A DNA stretch of 64,000 bases from Mustela lutreola (taxonomy: Eukaryota; Chordata; Mammalia; Carnivora; Mustelidae), in contig NC_081303.1 in assembly GCF_030435805.1 (NCBI RefSeq), forward strand, positions 72,391,910 to 72,455,909, in the 5' to 3' direction. Below, piece by piece: positions 59,925 through 64,000 of the stretch. The position numbers and the translations under genes are program-made. A model generated the notes under the pieces. It was given only the letters and a program-made list of their open reading frames with translations. It did not search any database and was not told the origin of the DNA. Within the stretch, counting starts at the first letter, position 1. Every line of letters begins with the position of its first letter.

Positions 59925-60040
59925 GAACCAGTCTCACCTCTGCCACTAAACTGATACACAGCCCAGAACTTTACACGTTCCCTCCCTGGGCCTCAGTTTC
60001 CTGACTTGTAATTTGAGGGTCAGCTGTAGCTCACCCATCC
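59925..60040 (+). mobile_element. MIR
   Basis: A plus-strand MIR fragment with ctctgccacta and the core-end cctcagtttcctgactt. Confidence 0.7.
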
Positions 60041-60104
60041 TGGAAATTCACTCTGAGTCAGGCAAGGACTTGTGTGAGCGTTCGGTGCTCCTGAAGTGGT
60101 TTCT

Positions 60105-60215
60105 GTCATATTATTGCCTTTTCACACGAAAGCCTGAGGCTCAAAGAAGTGATTTCCACAGGGTCATAAAGCTGGTCTGTGTCAGAGCCTCGGTCCCAGC
60201 CCCACAGTGAAGCAT
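60105..60215 (-). mobile_element. MIR
   Basis: A minus-strand MIR fragment: aagcctgaggctcaaagaag then agggtcataaagctgg. Confidence 0.68.
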
Positions 60216-61634
60216 TGTGTCCATGCTGGCCTTTCTCTGCTTCTGTTCCAACACATGGCTCTGGAACAAACTGACAGAGAAGTAGACACTCATGGTACTC
60301 ACAGCCTTAGAGCGACTCACGGATCACCTTTCAGGAGACCAGTGTTCAGCTGGGGTTTTGTGGCAGGGATAAAAGTTAACTGCGGGCGATGAAGAAATGT
60401 AGGAAAGGGAATGTAATGTTAATTGTAAAGACAGAGGGATGTAATTTATGATATGTGATGGTCATGGACAAGCCACATCCCTAAAGCTGAGGCCAGAAGT
60501 AAAACACCTGAGGCAACAATCAGGACAGAGACTTGCAGAAACAACGTCATGAGAAATAATGAGGGAACTAAGAGTGTTAAAACAAAAATGAGACTGGTAA
60601 GTGGATACGACCACCACTTCCGTAACTAAAGGGTTGTCACTGATGGAAAGGAACCCCTTGCAGGTGTCTTCAGGGGACACTTCCAGAGCTAGGGCTGGGT
60701 GAGTACAGGCATATCAGGTTCATCTCTGACTAGGAAGGTTCTCCACACTCAAGACACCAAGCAAAAAACTGGCCTGTGTTGTGTCTGAGGGTTTCTTCCA
60801 ACTGGATCTTGACTGTGGGAACTAGACATATATCCCAGGTCTATACAGAAAGTTCACAGAATTGGATGAAAATTGAGGAAGGAGATTCCTGAGCAGCTTC
60901 TAATATGAGGATTGTCTGGTGGTCTCAGCCCAGACAGAAGGTTGCAGTGCTATGTGCTCTCAAATCAAATGACAGATCTTCCCACATATAATGGGAAGAG
61001 TTGTTCTTAGAACATTCCAGAGGAGTGGACATCTCATCACCCTCTGCACTGAGTTGGAGCCCTACTTAGCCTCCCAATCCCAAATTTCCATGCAATCATG
61101 GCAAGGAAAACCCCAATATGTGGGATCATTCTATGCCCATCCCAAAGGCTTTCCAACTGACTACCAGAAATAACTCTCCACACCTTAAATAATAGTAATA
61201 AAAATTACTTCATTAGATCTAAGCAAACACTACTTGAGGCAAACATAGAAAGGGCTGGATAGAACACTTTTCACTGGTTTTTGGCTTTTTTTTTTTTTCT
61301 GAAACAGTCATAAGAATGCTTTTTAGGTGAGTGATTTCTGAGGGCTGTTGCTCTCACATGGGTTAAGTAAATGGCCTGATCGTTTTATGCCTGAATTTCT
61401 TTTTCCATAAAATGACAGGATTAGGTGAGGTGAGCTCTAAATCATTTCTTAGTTTGGCAGACTGTGCATGGAACTTCAGGTGTCCTTGCATTAGGACATA
61501 TCTTAGGTCACTTGTGCTCCTGCCTACCACTCTCCTCCATCCTATGATCACTGTGCTTAAGGATTAGCTACTTGTTTCTTCAAACCAGTATTTCAACTTC
61601 ATGCAGAAGCACAAATATGGCCTCCTCAGGGCAT

Positions 61635-61671
61635 TTCCCTTTTGTCCGATTCTCTCTGTTCACAATTTCAG
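61635..61671 (+). promoter_or_regulatory. Predicted 3' splice acceptor of the OR10T coding exon
   Basis: A long pyrimidine run ending in cacaatttcag, with AG at 61670-61671, 28 bases before the start codon. It fits the usual OR layout of a spliced 5' noncoding exon. Confidence 0.7.
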
Positions 61672-61699
61672 GAAGTCTGGATCTGGTTCGCACTGACCA

Positions 61700-62644
61700 A
61701 TGACAAGACAGAACCGGAGCATGATCACTGAATTCGTCCTTCTAGGCTTCTCAAACCTGGGGGACCTGCAGGTCCTTCTCTTCTTCATCTTCCTCCTGGT
61801 TTACCTGACCACTCTGATGGCCAATGCCACCATCATGACTGTCATCCGTCTGGACAGGACCTTACACACCCCTATGTACTTCTTTCTCTTTGTCCTATCC
61901 TGCTCTGAAACCTGCTACACCTTGGTCATTGTACCCAAAATGCTAACCAACCTGCTTTCCACCACCCAGACTATTTCTTTTTCTGGGTGTGCTGCTCAGC
62001 TCTACTTCTTTGTGGGCTTGGCTTGTACCAACTGTTTTCTAATTGCTGTAATGGGCTATGATCGCTATGTCGCCATCTGCAACCCTCTCAACTACACACT
62101 TGTTGTCAGTCGAGCCACCTGTGTGAGGCTAGTTCTAGCCTCCAGCTGCTGTGGCTTCCTGATCTCTGTGGTTGTCAATGTCTTGGTGTTTACTGTGCCC
62201 TTCTGTGCCTCCAATCAGATCAACCACTTTTTCTGTGATATTTCCCCAGTCATAAAACTAGGTTGTACTGACACCAACCTGAAGGAGGTGGTCATCTTTT
62301 TCCTCAGCATTCTGGTCTTGCTAGTCCCCTTTGTGCTGATCTTCATCTCTTATGTCTTCATTGTCTCCACCATCCTCAAGATCGCATCAGCCGAGGGACA
62401 GCGGAAGGCCTTTGCCACCTGTGCCTCCCACCTCACGGTGGTCATCGTCCACTATGGCTGTGCATCCTTCATCTACTTGAGGCCTACATCCCTCTACTCC
62501 TCGGATAAGGACCGTCTTGTGGCAGTGACCTACACTGTGATCACTCCACTGCTCAACCCCCTTGTCTACACACTGAGAAATAAAGAAGTGAAGACTGCCT
62601 TGAGTAAGGTTCTCAGCAGGTATTCATCCGCCAAAACTGTATGA
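61700..62644 (+). CDS. OR10T2: Olfactory receptor, family 10 subfamily T-like
   Basis: An intact 314-residue odorant receptor, the only plus-strand receptor here. N5 in NRS is a glycosylation site. The first membrane segment has AN at 41-42 where most ORs have GN; human OR10T2 as I recall it also has AN. Further marks are LHTPMYFFL at 55-63, C97, LACTNCFLIAVMGYDRYVA at 107-125, NHFFCDISPV, KAFATCASHL and a C-terminal PLVYTLRNKEVKTAL. The ACTNC and NKEVKTAL stretches favour OR10T over OR10R or OR10Z. ATG at 61700 is preceded by a good splice acceptor; a second ATG at codon 8 is less likely. A possible polyadenylation signal aataaa lies at 62999. Its neighbour OR10K and opposite orientation agree with human 1q23. 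The subfamily call is from memory. Confidence 0.9.
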   Translation: MTRQNRSMITEFVLLGFSNLGDLQVLLFFIFLLVYLTTLMANATIMTVIRLDRTLHTPMYFFLFVLSCSETCYTLVIVPKMLTNLLSTTQTISFSGCAAQLYFFVGLACTNCFLIAVMGYDRYVAICNPLNYTLVVSRATCVRLVLASSCCGFLISVVVNVLVFTVPFCASNQINHFFCDISPVIKLGCTDTNLKEVVIFFLSILVLLVPFVLIFISYVFIVSTILKIASAEGQRKAFATCASHLTVVIVHYGCASFIYLRPTSLYSSDKDRLVAVTYTVITPLLNPLVYTLRNKEVKTALSKVLSRYSSAKTV

Positions 62645-63153
62645 GTGACTTGGTAAATCCGGAGAGTTCTATTCATGAAGGAAGTGAGGACTTCAGGTTA
62701 CCTTGACTCCTTTAACTGGGAAGTGTTTCTTTGTGGTTAGCCTGTATCAGCTGTGGAGGTTATACCCATTGGTCCCCAGAAAGGTGTGTGAATATGGGAA
62801 TTCTCAAGTACTCAAGTCATGCTATTTTCATGCACTGGAAATGTAGGTTTTCTCTGCTGAGCTACAAATGACACATTATCCTTTTGAGAATGTCTATCCC
62901 ATCGACACTCTTCTCACAATGAAGGACACCGTGGGGAAGGAATTTAAAGTTCCAGAATGCTTTTCTGTATATTTTGAGGTTTACAAAGAAATATTTATAA
63001 TAAATGGACTATAGGTCAGAAGAATTAATTCACTTATGGATAAAGGAGGAAATAATTCAAGTTCCAAAAGACTGATGGTAGAGAAGACATACAGACTGTT
63101 GGACTCACAGAAACCTTGGGTCTGAATCCAGCTAAATGCCATAAGCCAGGGTC
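62645..63153. other. 3' flank of the OR10T-like gene
   Basis: No gene. Contains the AATAAA at 62999-63004 about 355 bases past the stop. It is the end of the segment missing from copy A. Confidence 0.6.
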
Positions 63154-64000
63154 AACCTCTCTTGTGGTCAGTTATGCATAACAGGAGACTGCCAATACCT
63201 CTTCAGTGGCGCATTTTAAGAACTCAGTAAATTAGTAGATGCGAAGTAATCCCATGTTTGCCTGATCAAAGGCTTAAGGATTGCAAAATATTGTTCCCTT
63301 TCATATCCCCTCCATCTTCCTTCTTTCTTCTATAAACTAGGATTGTACCAAATGTCAGATAGAGTGGCAAAGTAAGTTGACTACTTGAATTCTGTTGATA
63401 CACCTAGTACTGTGTAAATAGGAGTAAATAGTGTTGTATGTGAAGAGCGCTCTTTCTTTCATGACCATTATAATAAGTAACCAAATTTCAATTAGCTATT
63501 TCAGTATCTCATACATATTCCACTGAGTACTCTGGATTTTGTTAAAGCTGCGTTTCAATAATAATTTATATAATAACTTCATAAATATTCATTTCTCAAC
63601 CTTTCACGTGAGCACCCACTAGGCTTTCAAAAAAATTTTGTTCAATTAATAAATGATGATAAAATGTAGTTCATTGAAATCTTCTAATTTACCTGTAAAT
63701 ATACATTATCATGAAACTGAATGGATTTTTTTCCTAAATTTTCAGTAGGGTTTTTTTGTTTGCTTGTTTGTTTTTGTTTGTTTGTTTGTTTTTTGGAGAG
63801 AGATAGAATGTCTGTGTGGGGTGGGAGGGCCAGAGGGATCATAAGAGTGAAAATCTTAAGCAGGCTCCACGCTAAGTGCTAAGTCCCCAGGGGGGCTTAA
63901 TTTCATGACCCTGAGATCATGACCTGAACCAAAATCAAGAGTTGGATGCTTAACTGACTTAGCCACCCAAGAATCTTTCAGTGGTAACTTTAGTATTGAC
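63154..64000 (+). repeat. Segmental duplication, copy B distal block
   Basis: Partner of 18147-18745. It is interrupted by a SINE and continues past the window end. Confidence 0.88.
63748..63977 (-). mobile_element. CAN-SINE, diverged, private to copy B
   Basis: Minus-strand CAN-SINE with a TTTG-repeat tail at 63750-63792 and a worn head. Copy A at about 18735-18745 reads straight through (cttcagtggtaa), so this is an insertion here. Flanks share ttttcagt / ctttcagt. Confidence 0.85.

Larger units (their letters stand above)
57826..61634. other. Segment absent from copy A: OR10T 5' flank
   Basis: Unique, GC-richer sequence with no recognised gene apart from the receptor exon that follows. 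Worn MIR pieces are visible at about 58615-58690, 59925-60040 (cctcagtttcctgacttgta), 60105-60215 and 61370-61450. A 180-codon frame at 58746-59288 opens with GTG and has no recognisable domain. The OR10T 5' noncoding exon and promoter should lie here but cannot be placed by eye. Confidence 0.6.

Noticed and set aside
1-64000. Retroviral or other capsid/envelope-bearing elements
   Set aside because: No convincing long terminal repeat pair or gag/pol/env-like reading was seen by eye; the reverse transcriptase sequence present is all L1.

Overview
The window is mammalian nuclear DNA from a carnivore, most likely a mustelid or close musteloid. The evidence is many tRNA-Lys-derived CAN-SINEs and LINE-1 copies whose 3' end carries the sequence I associate with mustelid L1s (about 34385-34500, repeated in miniature at 1708-1823). 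All supportable genes are single-coding-exon olfactory receptors (ORs) of family 10. Their order resembles the OR10T2-OR10K2-OR10K1-OR10R2 stretch of human 1q23, as I recall it.

Layout: (1) 1-18146 is copy A of a large segmental duplication, holding an intact OR10K gene (3008-3949, minus). (2) 18147-36440 is mostly repeats: L1 pieces, CAN-SINEs, a broken OR10R copy (23833-24572, minus) and a nearly full-length but inactive L1 (28481-34500). (3) 36677-37645 is an intact OR10R gene (minus). (4) 41318-57825 is copy B of the duplication, with a second intact OR10K gene (44225-45166, minus). (5) 57826-63153 is absent from copy A and carries an intact OR10T-like gene (61700-62644, plus). (6) 63154 to the end again matches copy A (18147 onward). 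Copy A therefore lacks 5.3 kb including the OR10T position.

The two copies have a patchwork relationship. Some blocks, including the OR10K coding exon and distant noncoding stretches, look 96-99% identical; others look only about 75-85% identical. More than ten L1/SINE insertions are private to one copy, several with an exact empty site in the other. This suggests an old duplication later partly homogenised by gene conversion.

The most unusual structure is in copy B: about 709 bp at 50247-50955 is repeated in inverted orientation at 51780-52487, separated by about 0.8 kb. The second arm abuts a short L1 3' end and A-tail, and the pair replaces about 0.9 kb of an older L1 that copy A retains. 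It looks like a retrotransposition or repair event that copied nearby DNA backwards, although an assembly fold-back must be excluded.

The receptors presumably act one per sensory neuron in the olfactory epithelium, coupling odorant binding to Golf (GNAL) and adenylyl cyclase. No RNA genes, CRISPR arrays or operon-like structures were seen. Percentages and repeat edges were judged by eye and are approximate.
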